Part shown: piece after piece, positions 16,629-25,470 of the stretch | Numbering within the stretch: the first letter of the stretch is position 1 | Layout of the letters: each line of letters begins with the position of its first letter | Assembly (NCBI RefSeq): GCF_000949255.1 | Contig: NZ_JXUW01000009.1 | Coordinates: 37-64,036 of the forward strand | Direction of reading: 5' to 3' | DNA length: 64,000 nt | Source: Ferrimicrobium acidiphilum DSM 19497 | GTDB lineage: Bacteria > Actinomycetota > Acidimicrobiia > Acidimicrobiales > Acidimicrobiaceae | Made by a program: the position numbers and the translations under genes | The notes under the pieces: model-generated | What the model saw: only the letters and a program-made list of their open reading frames with translations | What the model was told of the DNA's origin: nothing | The model's database searches: none

Positions 16629-18629
16629 ATGAGAGGATACAGCGTGGGTCCACACCTTGATAGACCTGATCCACCATGGGTTATGCGTACCTATGCGGGC
16701 CACTCCTCGGCTTCGGCGTCGAATCAGCTTTTCCGAGCGAATATGGCGAATGGACAGACAGGGCTGTCGGTGGCCTTCGATCTACCAACACAGCTTGGTC
16801 TCGACCCTGACGATCCTCGGAGCGCTGGTGAGGTTGGCAAGGTTGGGGTACCGATAGCTCATCTCGGTCATCTCCATCAGCTCTTTGATGGAATCGCTCT
16901 TGATGCCATGAACACGTCGATGACGATCAATGCCACAGCGACCTGGCTCTTTAGCCTTTACTTGGCGCTCGCAGACGAGACCGGTATCCCTTACGATCGT
17001 CTTAGCGGTACGACGCAGAATGACATCGTGAAGGAGTACCTCTCTCGCGGCACCTTTATCTTTACGCCGGAGGCATCGAGGCGGCTTACCGTTGACCTAA
17101 TTGAGTTCTCGGTCGTGCATGTACCCAAGTGGAATCCGATCAATATCTGCAGCTATCACCTCCAAGAGGCCGGGGCGACGCCAGTGCAGGAGGTTGCCTA
17201 TGCACTTGCGACTGCGGTCGGCATCCTCGATGCTGTGCGTGATGGAGGACGACTTGACTCTGATGGCCTCGCCAAAGTAGTTGGTCGGATGTCCTTTTTT
17301 GTGAACTCAGGGATTCGATTGATCGAAGAGATCGCCAAGATGCGTGCATTCGTCGCTTTGTGGGACGAACTGACTCGGACCCGCTACGGGGTGGAAGATC
17401 CAAAACTTCGTAGGTTTCGCTTTGGTGTGCAGGTGAATTCCCTTGGCCTCACCGAGTCGCAGCCGGAGAACAACGTCTATCGGATCATGCTTGAGGCCTT
17501 AGGAGTGACGCTCTCCCGAGATGCGCGCGCGAGAGCGCTCCAGCTTCCCGCATGGAACGAGGCGATCGGTCTACCGAGACCGGTCGATCAACAGTGGTCG
17601 CTAAGAGCTCAGCAGATTCTCGCATACGAGACCGATCTATTGGAGTATCCAGATATTTTTGAGGGCTCCCACGTGATGGAGGGATTGACCGATGAGATCG
17701 TTGACCAGGCTAGGAGTGAACTCAATCGCATCGTTGCCGCCGGTGGAGTCTTTGCCCAGATCGATGAGATGAAGGCGGCACTGGTGCATGCTCAGACCGA
17801 ACGTGCCCACGCGATCGAGACCGGTATTCAGCCGGTCGTTGGGGTCAATCTCTACCATGAGCAAACTGGCTCTTCCAACGACTCCCTCCTGCTGGACACA
17901 GGCACGAAGTCTCATTTGAGTGCCGACGCCTCTGAGATCGCTCGCCTCATTGAAGAGTTCGTAGAGTTTAAGCGGAGTCGTGACTCGGTTGCGGTGGAGT
18001 TGGCAAAGCGTAACCTCCTTAGGGTGGCGAGGAGCGATGACAACGTGATCCCTGCGACCCTCGCTTTAGCCAAGGCGGGTGGCACCACCCAGGATTGGGC
18101 AGACACCATGCGAGAGGCTTTTGGTGAGTTTAGAGCGCCCACTGGAATCCAAGGAGGCGCTGGTGTGCGCGAGGGTCAGATGGATGCGTTGGCCGAGCGT
18201 TTGCGTAGACTTCCCGGCGGACCTGCACGACTCTTGGTCGCCAAGCCCGGCCTTGACGGTCACTCCAATGGTGCGGAGCAGATCGCGGTAGCCGCTCGTG
18301 ACGCGGGTTTCGAGGTCATCTACCAGGGAATCAGACAGACTCCCACTGAGATCGCTAGTGTAGCTCGAGATGAGGACGTTGATCTGATTGGACTCTCGAT
18401 CCTGTCTGGATCCCATCTAGAACTAGTAGATGCACTCTTCGCGGAGTTGCGGTCACGAGGAGTAAGCGTGCCGGTCATAGTAGGGGGCATCATTCCTGAA
18501 GACGATATAGGCCAGCTGATCGCCTTGGGAGTACAGCGCGTTTTCACACCGAAGCATTATCAGATCACACAGATCATGGCTCAGTTGGTGGATGTCGTTG
18601 CGGCGCAACGAAATCTGTCACAGTCCTGA
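16629..18629 (+). CDS. Coenzyme B12-dependent acyl-CoA mutase, ethylmalonyl-CoA mutase type
   Basis: Single-chain mutase of 666 aa: catalytic barrel (about 1-500) and a C-terminal cobalamin domain with the D-x-H-x-x-G ligand loop (KPGLDGHSNGAEQ, about 540). The motif PWVMRTYAGHSSASASN and the uninterrupted GQTGLSVAFDLPTQ match ethylmalonyl-CoA mutase rather than methylmalonyl-CoA mutase, where the early motif differs. Ethylmalonyl-CoA mutase converts ethylmalonyl-CoA to methylsuccinyl-CoA in acetate assimilation. Crotonyl-CoA carboxylase/reductase and methylsuccinyl-CoA dehydrogenase are not in the window, so a different C4/C5 substrate remains possible. Confidence 0.8.
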   Translation: MRGYSVGPHLDRPDPPWVMRTYAGHSSASASNQLFRANMANGQTGLSVAFDLPTQLGLDPDDPRSAGEVGKVGVPIAHLGHLHQLFDGIALDAMNTSMTINATATWLFSLYLALADETGIPYDRLSGTTQNDIVKEYLSRGTFIFTPEASRRLTVDLIEFSVVHVPKWNPINICSYHLQEAGATPVQEVAYALATAVGILDAVRDGGRLDSDGLAKVVGRMSFFVNSGIRLIEEIAKMRAFVALWDELTRTRYGVEDPKLRRFRFGVQVNSLGLTESQPENNVYRIMLEALGVTLSRDARARALQLPAWNEAIGLPRPVDQQWSLRAQQILAYETDLLEYPDIFEGSHVMEGLTDEIVDQARSELNRIVAAGGVFAQIDEMKAALVHAQTERAHAIETGIQPVVGVNLYHEQTGSSNDSLLLDTGTKSHLSADASEIARLIEEFVEFKRSRDSVAVELAKRNLLRVARSDDNVIPATLALAKAGGTTQDWADTMREAFGEFRAPTGIQGGAGVREGQMDALAERLRRLPGGPARLLVAKPGLDGHSNGAEQIAVAARDAGFEVIYQGIRQTPTEIASVARDEDVDLIGLSILSGSHLELVDALFAELRSRGVSVPVIVGGIIPEDDIGQLIALGVQRVFTPKHYQITQIMAQLVDVVAAQRNLSQS

Positions 18630-18671
18630 AAGTTAGTACAGATCTGACGGTTTTACGCCGAAGCATGTCGC

Positions 18672-19430
18672 ATGAGGCTGCGTGGGTTTTTTGCAATCGT
18701 CGTGGGACTGGGGGGTGTGGCGGTGAGTGCCGTTGGCATGCGTTCAGGACACGCACAAGATGGTGTGATAGGGGCTAGCGTAGCCTTTGTCGCCGTGCTC
18801 TTAGGACTAGGAGCAACGGCGCGTCGACGCAAACCCGATGAAAATGGGGAGGCTTCAGCCGATGCCCTAGTCACTGTCGAGGCCATCAATGACGATCAGA
18901 ATGTGGATCTGGTCGAGGTGGCGGCGGAGGCGGCGGCCGACCCCATTACCGACCCTTTGACCGGTCTGATGAATGAGATCTTCTTCTCTGGTCTCCTCAG
19001 TACGAAGGTGGCGACGGCGCGCCGGCGCTTGTGGCCGCTCAGCATTGTGTTATTGAAATTGGTGATGAAGCCGGGGGTAACCACTGAGGCCGCCGATGCT
19101 GCGATCGTTGCCTTCGTGGGGGTGATCTCTGAGACGATTAGAACTGCCGATGTAGCCTGCCGAGTTGGTGCACGAAGCTTTGCACTCCTTCTCGATGACA
19201 CCGATGAAGACGGCGCTGCATGGGTCGCAGAGCGGATTCAGATCGCTCACGCCCGTGAAGGGGATTCGCCTATCGCTAAGGTCTGTGCCGGGGTTGCAAG
19301 TTATCCAAGTCACGGCATCGAGCCCGCAGAGATTCTGATCACCGCAAAGAGCGCGCTCAAACAAGCCTCCGATAACCTTGAACTCCCCGGCCTCGGTCGG
19401 GTAATTGTCGCTCCGCAGCGACCAATTTGA
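18672..19430 (+). CDS. Membrane-anchored protein with a degenerate GGDEF domain
   Basis: Two hydrophobic segments (about 5-22 and 33-48) anchor a cytoplasmic domain with the GGDEF-family opening DPLTGLMNEIFFSGLL. The diguanylate cyclase signature is replaced by GARSFALLLDDTDEDGA, so the catalytic acids are lost, and no inhibitory RxxD is seen. The C-terminal AGVASYPSHGIEPAEILITAKSAL is the usual GGDEF tail. It probably cannot make c-di-GMP and would act as a sensor or scaffold. It starts 42 bases after the mutase gene on the same strand. Confidence 0.75.
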   Translation: MRLRGFFAIVVGLGGVAVSAVGMRSGHAQDGVIGASVAFVAVLLGLGATARRRKPDENGEASADALVTVEAINDDQNVDLVEVAAEAAADPITDPLTGLMNEIFFSGLLSTKVATARRRLWPLSIVLLKLVMKPGVTTEAADAAIVAFVGVISETIRTADVACRVGARSFALLLDDTDEDGAAWVAERIQIAHAREGDSPIAKVCAGVASYPSHGIEPAEILITAKSALKQASDNLELPGLGRVIVAPQRPI

Positions 19431-19454
19431 TAAACCTTGAGTGCAGTGCTTGTG

Positions 19455-19640
19455 CTAGCGCCTTAGCGTTGGTCGAGCGCGCGAGGCGAGAGGACCTGTT
19501 GCCCACCAACGATTCTGAAACCGCCAGGTAGTCGGATCCTGCACGATTGGCGCCACTTCTGGCGTCCGGCGCGCGGCGTATACCGCCATGGCGGTCGCGG
19601 CAACCAGCGCCAACTCCTCTTCGCTGGTGAGTTCACTCAT
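19455..19640 (-). CDS. Acyl-CoA carboxylase epsilon-like small subunit
   Basis: A 61-aa protein whose ATG overlaps the stop of the carboxylase beta gene (ATGA). It begins MSELTSEEELALVAATAMAV and ends with a Trp/Arg cluster (WRFQNRWW), the pattern of actinobacterial AccE/PccE epsilon subunits that stabilise the alpha-beta complex. Identity is low because these subunits are poorly conserved, but position and size fit well. Confidence 0.7.
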   Translation of the reverse strand: MSELTSEEELALVAATAMAVYAARRTPEVAPIVQDPTTWRFQNRWWATGPLASRARPTLRR

Positions 19641-21196
19641 AGTGGGATATTTCCGTGCTTGCGCCGCGGTAGCTCCTCGCGCTTGGTCTCGAGCATGCCA
19701 AGCGCCTGTATAAGGGTTCGCCGGGTCTCGGCTGGGTCGATGACGTCGTCAACGTAGCCGCGTTCAGCGGCGATGTAGGGATTGGCGTATCGTTCGGTGT
19801 ACTGATCGATCAGCTCTCGCCGTTTTGCGATCGGATCGGCGGCTGCTGCCAGCTCGCGACGGTGAATAACCTCGACTGCACCCTGGGGACCCATTACAGC
19901 CAGCTCGGCCGAGGGCCAGGCGTAGGCAAGATCTGCGCCGATTGACTTAGAGTTCATCACAACGTAAGCACCGCCGTAGGCCTTTCGAGTAATGATCTGA
20001 ATCCTTGGAACGGTCGCCTCTGAGTAGGCATAGAGGAGCTTGGCTCCGTGGCGAATTATTCCTCCGTACTCCTGGTCGACCCCTGGGAGGAAACCTGGAA
20101 CGTCCACGAAGGTCAGGATTGGTATGTTAAAGGCATCACAGGTCCGAACGAAACGTGCCGCCTTTTCAGAGGAGTCTATATCGAGGACACCAGCGAGCAC
20201 CGAAGGTTGGTTGCCGACGACTCCGACTACCTTGCCATTCATTCGCCCGAATCCACAGGTGACGTTGCGCGCCCAGTGTGAGAAGTACTCCATGTACTCG
20301 CCGTGATCGAGGACCTCTCGAATAACGTCGCGCATCTCGTAGGGCTGGTTGGAGTTTGGAGGAACGATCGTGCGTAACTCCTCATTCATTCGATCCGGGT
20401 CATCTGAGGGTTCGATCGCAGGTGGTGACTCCATATTATTGGAGGGAAGAAAATCGAGGAGGTACTTGACCTCATCGAGACATGCCTTCTCATCACTTAA
20501 GACAAATGAGGCGACGCCTGACTTAGTAGCGTGGCTCATCGCACCACCGAGCTCCTCTAGCGATACCTCTTCTCCTGTAACCGTCTTGACTACGTCTGGT
20601 CCGGTGATGAACATGTGTGACGTCTCCTCCACCATAAAGATGAAGTCGGTCATGGCTGGCGAGTAGACCGCTCCACCAGCACAAGGGCCGAGAACCACAC
20701 TAATCTGTGGGATCACACCAGAAGAGGCAACGTTACGTCGGAAAATACCGCCGTAGGAGTGCAACGAGACAACGCCTTCTTGGATTCGGGCACCTGCTCC
20801 ATCGTTGAGACCAATCATAGGTACCCCGACCGAGGCGGCCAGGTCCATGACTTTGTGGATCTTTTCGGCAAAGACCTCACCAAGAGCTCCACCGAAGACG
20901 GTGAAATCCTGAGCAAATAGACAGACGCGCCGACCGTGGATCGTCCCGAAACCTGTAATAACCCCATCGGTGTAGGGTCGACGCTCGTCCAGACCCATCC
21001 CGTGTGCCCGGTGGCGCGCAAGGAGATCCAACTCCTCAAACGAACCCTCGTCAAGCAGATAGTCGACGCGCTCGCGCGCGGTCATCTTCCCCTGTCCATG
21101 CTGTTTGGCGACCGCGGCCTCGGTGCCAGCGTGATAGGCCTCGTTTCGCCGCTTCTCCAGCTCTTCGATACGAGCAGACATTGGGTGAGTACTCAT
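19637..21196 (-). CDS. Acyl-CoA (propionyl-CoA) carboxylase beta subunit
   Basis: Carboxyltransferase subunit that moves CO2 from biotin to acetyl- or propionyl-CoA. At 519 aa it is the standard AccD/PccB size. Visible are the N-terminal RERVDYLLDEGSF, the acyl-CoA-site GGAGARIQEGV-like NDGAGARIQEGV, GPCAGGAVYSPA, FVDVPGFLPGVDQE and RKAYGGAYVVM. It is followed by the epsilon subunit; the biotin-carrying alpha subunit is not in the window. It is divergent from aat, with 47 bases between the starts. Biotin demand fits the nearby bioY. Confidence 0.93.
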   Translation of the reverse strand: MSTHPMSARIEELEKRRNEAYHAGTEAAVAKQHGQGKMTARERVDYLLDEGSFEELDLLARHRAHGMGLDERRPYTDGVITGFGTIHGRRVCLFAQDFTVFGGALGEVFAEKIHKVMDLAASVGVPMIGLNDGAGARIQEGVVSLHSYGGIFRRNVASSGVIPQISVVLGPCAGGAVYSPAMTDFIFMVEETSHMFITGPDVVKTVTGEEVSLEELGGAMSHATKSGVASFVLSDEKACLDEVKYLLDFLPSNNMESPPAIEPSDDPDRMNEELRTIVPPNSNQPYEMRDVIREVLDHGEYMEYFSHWARNVTCGFGRMNGKVVGVVGNQPSVLAGVLDIDSSEKAARFVRTCDAFNIPILTFVDVPGFLPGVDQEYGGIIRHGAKLLYAYSEATVPRIQIITRKAYGGAYVVMNSKSIGADLAYAWPSAELAVMGPQGAVEVIHRRELAAAADPIAKRRELIDQYTERYANPYIAAERGYVDDVIDPAETRRTLIQALGMLETKREELPRRKHGNIPL

Positions 21197-21243
21197 GTTG
21201 ATCTAGGCTATCAGCTACCACCAGCAATCACGGAGGTAGTTGC

Positions 21244-21900
21244 GTGACGATTGAGGAATTGGTAGCCTTCAGTTCCTCTCTTGACCCAGACGAGGCTGAA
21301 CGACTCTATGGGCTTGGGATCTTCCCGATGCCACTAGCCGATGGTTACGGCTGGTTCTACCCGGAGACGCGTGCTGTCGTAGTGCTTGGAGCCTGGCCGT
21401 TGCGTTGTCCGAAGAGCACCCTCCAACTCGTGCGTAGATATCGCGTTGGTATCGACATCGATCCGATGGCGATGGTCAGGATGTGTGCCGAGGTGGTGCG
21501 CGATGGCGGTTGGATCGATGCATCGATGATCGAGTTCTATGCTGCACTTAACGATCGAGGCCTTTTGCACTCTGTCGAGGTTCGTGGTGTCGGCGACGAG
21601 CTGGTCGGTGGCCTCTTTGGAGTTGGTGTAGGTGGAATTTTTGTGGGTGAATCGATGGTTCACCAGGTTCCAAACGCCTCCAAGCTCGCCTTCTTCGCCC
21701 TGGTCAATGTGGTTCGCGAACTTGGATACCAACTCATTGATGGTCAGTGGCCAACCGACCACCTGACAACGCTTGGCTTTCGAACGCTTCCCGGCGATGG
21801 CTATGCGAAGCTATTGACCGCTTGTAGTCGCATAGAGCCTGGGCGTTTCGAGAGCGGCTATCTCGACTCTACCCAGCTCAGGCTGCGCGATCTTGGGTAA
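21244..21900 (+). CDS. aat: Leucyl/phenylalanyl-tRNA-protein transferase
   Basis: Adds Leu or Phe to N-terminal Arg/Lys of proteins, creating degrons for ClpAP/ClpS. Family marks: GLGIFPMPLADGYGWFYPETRAVV, GGWIDASMIEFYAALNDRGLLHSVE, GVGGIFVGESMVHQ and HLTTLGF. The length of 218 aa is normal. The start is GTG 21244, with GGAGG eight bases upstream. The last 23 bases overlap the end of bioY on the other strand. Confidence 0.93.
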   Translation: MTIEELVAFSSSLDPDEAERLYGLGIFPMPLADGYGWFYPETRAVVVLGAWPLRCPKSTLQLVRRYRVGIDIDPMAMVRMCAEVVRDGGWIDASMIEFYAALNDRGLLHSVEVRGVGDELVGGLFGVGVGGIFVGESMVHQVPNASKLAFFALVNVVRELGYQLIDGQWPTDHLTTLGFRTLPGDGYAKLLTACSRIEPGRFESGYLDSTQLRLRDLG

Positions 21901-22477
21901 TGCGGTGCCGGACATACCAGGCCCCTGGCAGGAGGCCAGCCGCTAGGAGTAGCTTGACTAGGTCGCCGAGCAAGAACGGGGTAACCCCGAGCGCAAGTCC
22001 TTGGCTCAACCCAACGTGGAGGTTGATCATGAGAAACGCCATTCCAAATCCGTAGATGATCACGTTGCCAACAATCATCAGGAGTACAGTGCGACCGATT
22101 TTGCGATCGAGACCGGTCTCGGCGAGGTAGCCAACGAGCGCTGAGGCGGCGATAAATCCGATCAGGTAGCCAAACGAGGGGTTAGTCGCCATCTTAAGGC
22201 CGCCAGTGGCTCCCGCAAACCAAGGCACCCCGACGAGACCGAGGCCGACGTAGAGAAGGCTACCAAGTGTCCCTCGTCGTAATCCAAGCGCTGCACCCCC
22301 CAGGAGCACCGCAAACGTCTGGCCGGTGATCGGCACCGGAGTGAAGGGAAGAGGGATGCTGATCTGGGCAAAGATGCCAATCGCTATCGCAAATACCCCG
22401 ATTAGGACCAAGTCAGTGACCAGACTTTCGGGCAGCAGATCGGTCAGGCTTTGTCGCTTTAGCCCCTGGTTGAGCAC
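21878..22477 (-). CDS. bioY: BioY biotin transporter (ECF S component)
   Basis: Six-helix membrane protein of 199 aa that captures biotin, alone or with an ECF module. The BioY signature is clear: AQISIPLPFTPVPITGQTFAV (about 38-58), GGLKMATNPSFGYLIGF and LKLLLAAG. It starts with GTG after AGGAGAG. No ecfA/ecfT genes are adjacent, so it uses a shared module or works alone. It is probably tied to the acyl-CoA carboxylase genes two loci away. Confidence 0.93.
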   Translation of the reverse strand: MLNQGLKRQSLTDLLPESLVTDLVLIGVFAIAIGIFAQISIPLPFTPVPITGQTFAVLLGGAALGLRRGTLGSLLYVGLGLVGVPWFAGATGGLKMATNPSFGYLIGFIAASALVGYLAETGLDRKIGRTVLLMIVGNVIIYGFGMAFLMINLHVGLSQGLALGVTPFLLGDLVKLLLAAGLLPGAWYVRHRITQDRAA

Positions 22478-22924
22478 GTATTCTCTCCTCTCGATTGGTG
22501 TGTTCCGTCACTAGCGTATCAAAGATTACGAACGGTATAGCAGTTCAAGGATACATGACCAGTGCCAGCGCCCCGACAGCGAATTGCTCAGGAGCGTTCG
22601 TGGGAACCCGATAGCCTCTCTCGAACCGTTACTAGGAGGTCCGTACGTTGGTTGCGCCCCTCAGTTGACCATGCTGGTCAATCCGCTCAAGCTTGGGGTC
22701 TTTGTCGCCTGTTTTAACATTGAACCAGCGTGGGCCGGTTTCTAGGTTGGTGCCAGCTCTAGGATTGGTTTAGTCGCAGAGATCATCGTTGTGTTAGGCG
22801 GACTTGTGGGCGACTACATCGAAGGCGACCGCTCGTAGCTGGCGTTAGAGTACCACGCAGGACACTGCGGGCGAGCCGCCCGTGTTTCTTGCTTCGTCTC
22901 TGCTTCGCGTCAATTGGCGAACCG
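22478..22924. other. Gene-free stretch between bioY and the RidA gene
   Basis: About 450 bases without a supported gene. A short stem CGGGCG-AGC-CGCCCG lies near 22866-22884, downstream of the RidA gene, but without a T-run. The rest looks like decayed sequence. Confidence 0.4.
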
Positions 22925-23386
22925 CTAGGCCTTGAGGCGAAGAATTGCCTCGATCTCGACCGGGGTTCCAAGCGGCAAGGAGCTGACACCTACGGCTGAT
23001 CTCGTGTGTTTTCCCTGTTCTCCGAAGACCTCAACGACAAGGTCGGAGGCGGCATTCATGACCGTGGGTTGAGCGGTGAACTCTGGTGTACTGGCGACGA
23101 AACCGGTGAGTTTTACCCACTGAGCGATCTTGTCGAGGCTTCCGAGGTCAGTGGCTAGCCGCGAGAACATGTTGATCATGCATTGGCGGGCGGCGGCCTG
23201 TGCCTCCTCTGGGCTCACCGTAGCCCCGACGATACCGGTTACTGGGATCGTATCGCCTACGAGTGGCAACATGCCAGATACGAAGACGAAGGAGTCCACG
23301 ACGAGGGTGGGAACATAGGAACCCTTCGCCGCTGGGGCAGGCGCGAGTTCGATACCGAGGCTGGCGAGTTTATCGTTAATATTCAT
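22925..23386 (-). CDS. RidA/YjgF-family protein
   Basis: 153 aa, the longer RidA subgroup with the opening NDKLASLGIELAPAPAAKGSYVP, then FVFVSGMLPL and C-terminal TRSAVGVSSLPLGTPVEIEAIL with the conserved Arg that binds the imine/enamine carboxylate in true RidA proteins. It probably hydrolyses reactive enamines or a related small molecule. It starts at ATG 23386 with a TAGCGT box seven bases upstream and no Shine-Dalgarno. Mobile debris begins about 50 bases upstream. Confidence 0.85.
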   Translation of the reverse strand: MNINDKLASLGIELAPAPAAKGSYVPTLVVDSFVFVSGMLPLVGDTIPVTGIVGATVSPEEAQAAARQCMINMFSRLATDLGSLDKIAQWVKLTGFVASTPEFTAQPTVMNAASDLVVEVFGEQGKHTRSAVGVSSLPLGTPVEIEAILRLKA

Positions 23387-23399
23387 GGTCTGAACGCTA
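23387..23399 (-). promoter_or_regulatory. Leaderless-type -10 box before the RidA gene
   Basis: On the minus strand TAGCGT (23399-23394) lies seven bases before the ATG at 23386. There is no Shine-Dalgarno, so a leaderless transcript is likely. Confidence 0.4.
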
Positions 23400-23439
23400 G
23401 TCGATGATCGGCACGGCTGCCATGTCGGCTAGAGATCTG

Positions 23440-23736
23440 CAGCTGGTACCAGTACGAACACCACCATTCAGGCATTGCACTCATGACCCCAGCTGATGTC
23501 CATGAGGGATACGCCGAAGCGATCACCGAACGAAGAGCCGAGGTTCTCAAAGGCGCCTATCAAAACCACCCCGAACGCTTTGTAAACAAGATTCCGACCC
23601 GCCCACCCTCAACACCGAGGTCTGGATCAACCGACCAAGTGAGGAGGAGATGAAAGAGAATCCTTAGCCGGCCGGAAGTTAACGTTTTGGATGTTAACTG
23701 ATGAATACTTCGTACAAATTCTGTAGAGACCTTCCG
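23440..23736 (+). pseudogene. IS3 OrfB 3' fragment with IS end
   Basis: Near-identical to the last ~300 bases of the IS3 element at 12625-14186 (reverse orientation relative to it), from AGCTGGTACCAGTACG through the orfB stop and the inverted end GTAGAGACCTTCCG. One base is lost in the run ACCCGCCCACC (ACCCCACCCACC in the intact copy), which shifts the frame before the end of orfB. It joins a TnpB fragment at about 23737. Confidence 0.88.
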
Positions 23737-23934
23737 TTTCACTGTCGCAATCCCTATTGGGATTGTAACTGGCAGGGCGATGTAGATTACGTAGCTGCCA
23801 TGAACCTACTCAACAGGATCAAAGATCGCGAGATCAACCGGTTCACTCCCTATAGGGAAGTGAAGAAGATCCTTGATGAGAGGTTCCTACGCGCAAATGG
23901 AAAGCCGGAATATCCAATTGGATACCAAGGCTAG
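23737..23934 (+). pseudogene. IS200/IS605 TnpB (OrfB) C-terminal fragment
   Basis: The reading HCRNPYWDCNWQGDVDYVAAM matches the end of the TnpB zinc ribbon followed by the last RuvC Asp (usual form C..C....d.D..AA.N). The tail NLLNRIKDREINRFTPYREVKKIL ends at a TAG at 23932-23934. TnpB is the RNA-guided nuclease ancestor of Cas12. Everything upstream is missing because the IS3 fragment has replaced it. An apparent start at 23701 lies in the IS3 part and is not native. Confidence 0.75.
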
Positions 23935-23939
23935 TGCTC

Positions 23940-23998
23940 AACGGCTGAGACCCCAAGCAAACCACGACAACCCAAGTTGGACGTGGGAGGTGGTCAAC
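23940..23998 (+). ncRNA. Relic omega-RNA 3' hairpin and right end of the TnpB element
   Basis: Directly after the tnpB stop lies a two-part stem: CCACG (23962-23966), CAAC, loop CCAA, GTTG, then CGTGG (23982-23986), followed by GAGGTGGTCAAC. IS200/IS605 TnpB genes carry their guide-RNA scaffold at this place, ending at the element right end with the flanking DNA as guide. If so, the guide would start at about 23997-24000. The RNA call is an inference from position and structure. Confidence 0.45.
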
Positions 23999-24198
23999 CA
24001 TCGATTCGCCCTAGTTCTGTCCCTGTGGATAGGGAAGAACACACAAAGGCTGCTGGAGAGCGAAGACAAAAGAGGTGCATATAGATGTATATGTATTTCG
24101 GAGCGGACGCGAGTGACATACGCACTCAAAGTCACTCGGGAGCAACGGTGGCAGACACGCGATTTGTTCAGCGGCTTGTAGTTAGCACGCTTAGGCTG

Positions 24199-25470
24199 AT
24201 GTTAATGTGGAAGCGATCTGCGACTAGAGCTTCGAGGGCCATACCTATCGCCGGTGCCGGTATCGTTCTTGGAAGCTACGACCTTGCCGTCATCTCTGTC
24301 GCGCTTGCACCGATTCGGACCCAGTGGCACCTCTCCTCTGGCGTAGTCGCTTCACTGGGGACGGTTACGTTGTTGGGAATGCTCATCGGGTCGCTCACAG
24401 CTGGCTTTCTTGCGGATCGTATTGGTCGTCGCGCCATCATCCTATGGGACGTCCTCCTGTTTATGGCTTCCGCAGTTATGGCCGCGTTTTCACCAGATTT
24501 CGCTCTCCTGGCGGTTGCACGACTGGCAACTGGCGTTGCGGTCGGCATCGACTTTGCGGTGGTTTTCCCGTTTGTCACCGATGCGGCCACATCGAATAAC
24601 AATGGATCAAGCAACAAGGGGCGTTCGATGGCGTGGATTCTGTTTGGTGCAAATTTTGGAACCTTGGCTGCCTACGGCGTTGGAGGGATGGTCCTTGCTG
24701 ATGTGGGAGCTCTAGGTTGGCGAGTCCTATTGGGTTCATCTGTGTTGCTTGCACTCCCGCTCCTTCTGTTCCGAAGTCGACTGATCGAGGCTCCGAGTTG
24801 GTCTGAGCTGACTCCGTTGACTCTGAGGCAGCTCAGAAGGAGAGCCACTGTCGCACTCAAGCATGAACGCCTTGGTGCGCAGGCGCTGGCCACCCTCCTC
24901 TATCAGCTGACTGATCAGGGTGTTGGGTTGGTACTCCCACTCCTTCTCGTTACGATTCTCGAGACGTCAGCGAGCTCTGGTGCATTAGACGCAGTCCTGG
25001 TCAAAGTCGTCACCATTCCCGCGTCATTGGTTGCCGTGCTGCTGATCGATCGCGTGAGTAGGCGAAGGCTCCAGGTCACTGGATTTCTTGGCAGAGCTGT
25101 TCCCCTGTGCCTACTTGGCTTTGCCTTGTTGTACAACATCCATCTCTCACCACTCATCATCGGGTTGCTTCTGGCTGCTGGCTACTTTTTTGGGGCTGCG
25201 GGCCCCGACAAGACGACGGTCATCTCGCCATCCGAGTACGCGGCTCCGGAGATTCGTGCTACCAGTCAAGGACTGTCTCAAGCGGCAGGACGGCTCGGCG
25301 GTATTCTGGGGGTGACCGGGTATGCCATCTTGGTCACGCTTGCTGGACCAGGTGCAGGCATTCTGTTGTTCGGAGTAGCCTGTCTGCTCGGAGCGGTCAT
25401 CTCGTTGGCGGCTCTGCCTCGATTAAACCCCATTATTACGGTTTCCGGAGACGAATCTGCCGACTCTTGA
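24199..25470 (+). CDS. MFS transporter, sugar-porter-like
   Basis: 12-helix permease of about 424 aa. The loop motif GFLADRIGRRAIILWDVLLF after helix 2 and RLATGVAVGIDFAVVFPFVTDAA in helices 4-5 are those of the major facilitator superfamily, closest in style to sugar/aromatic-acid porters. The frame is open from 24085, but the first 38 codons overlap the end of the TnpB element and are not protein-like, so ATG 24199 (or 24205) is preferred. The substrate cannot be told; the histidine-degradation operon downstream makes a histidine or urocanate link possible but unproven. Confidence 0.8.
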   Translation: MLMWKRSATRASRAIPIAGAGIVLGSYDLAVISVALAPIRTQWHLSSGVVASLGTVTLLGMLIGSLTAGFLADRIGRRAIILWDVLLFMASAVMAAFSPDFALLAVARLATGVAVGIDFAVVFPFVTDAATSNNNGSSNKGRSMAWILFGANFGTLAAYGVGGMVLADVGALGWRVLLGSSVLLALPLLLFRSRLIEAPSWSELTPLTLRQLRRRATVALKHERLGAQALATLLYQLTDQGVGLVLPLLLVTILETSASSGALDAVLVKVVTIPASLVAVLLIDRVSRRRLQVTGFLGRAVPLCLLGFALLYNIHLSPLIIGLLLAAGYFFGAAGPDKTTVISPSEYAAPEIRATSQGLSQAAGRLGGILGVTGYAILVTLAGPGAGILLFGVACLLGAVISLAALPRLNPIITVSGDESADS

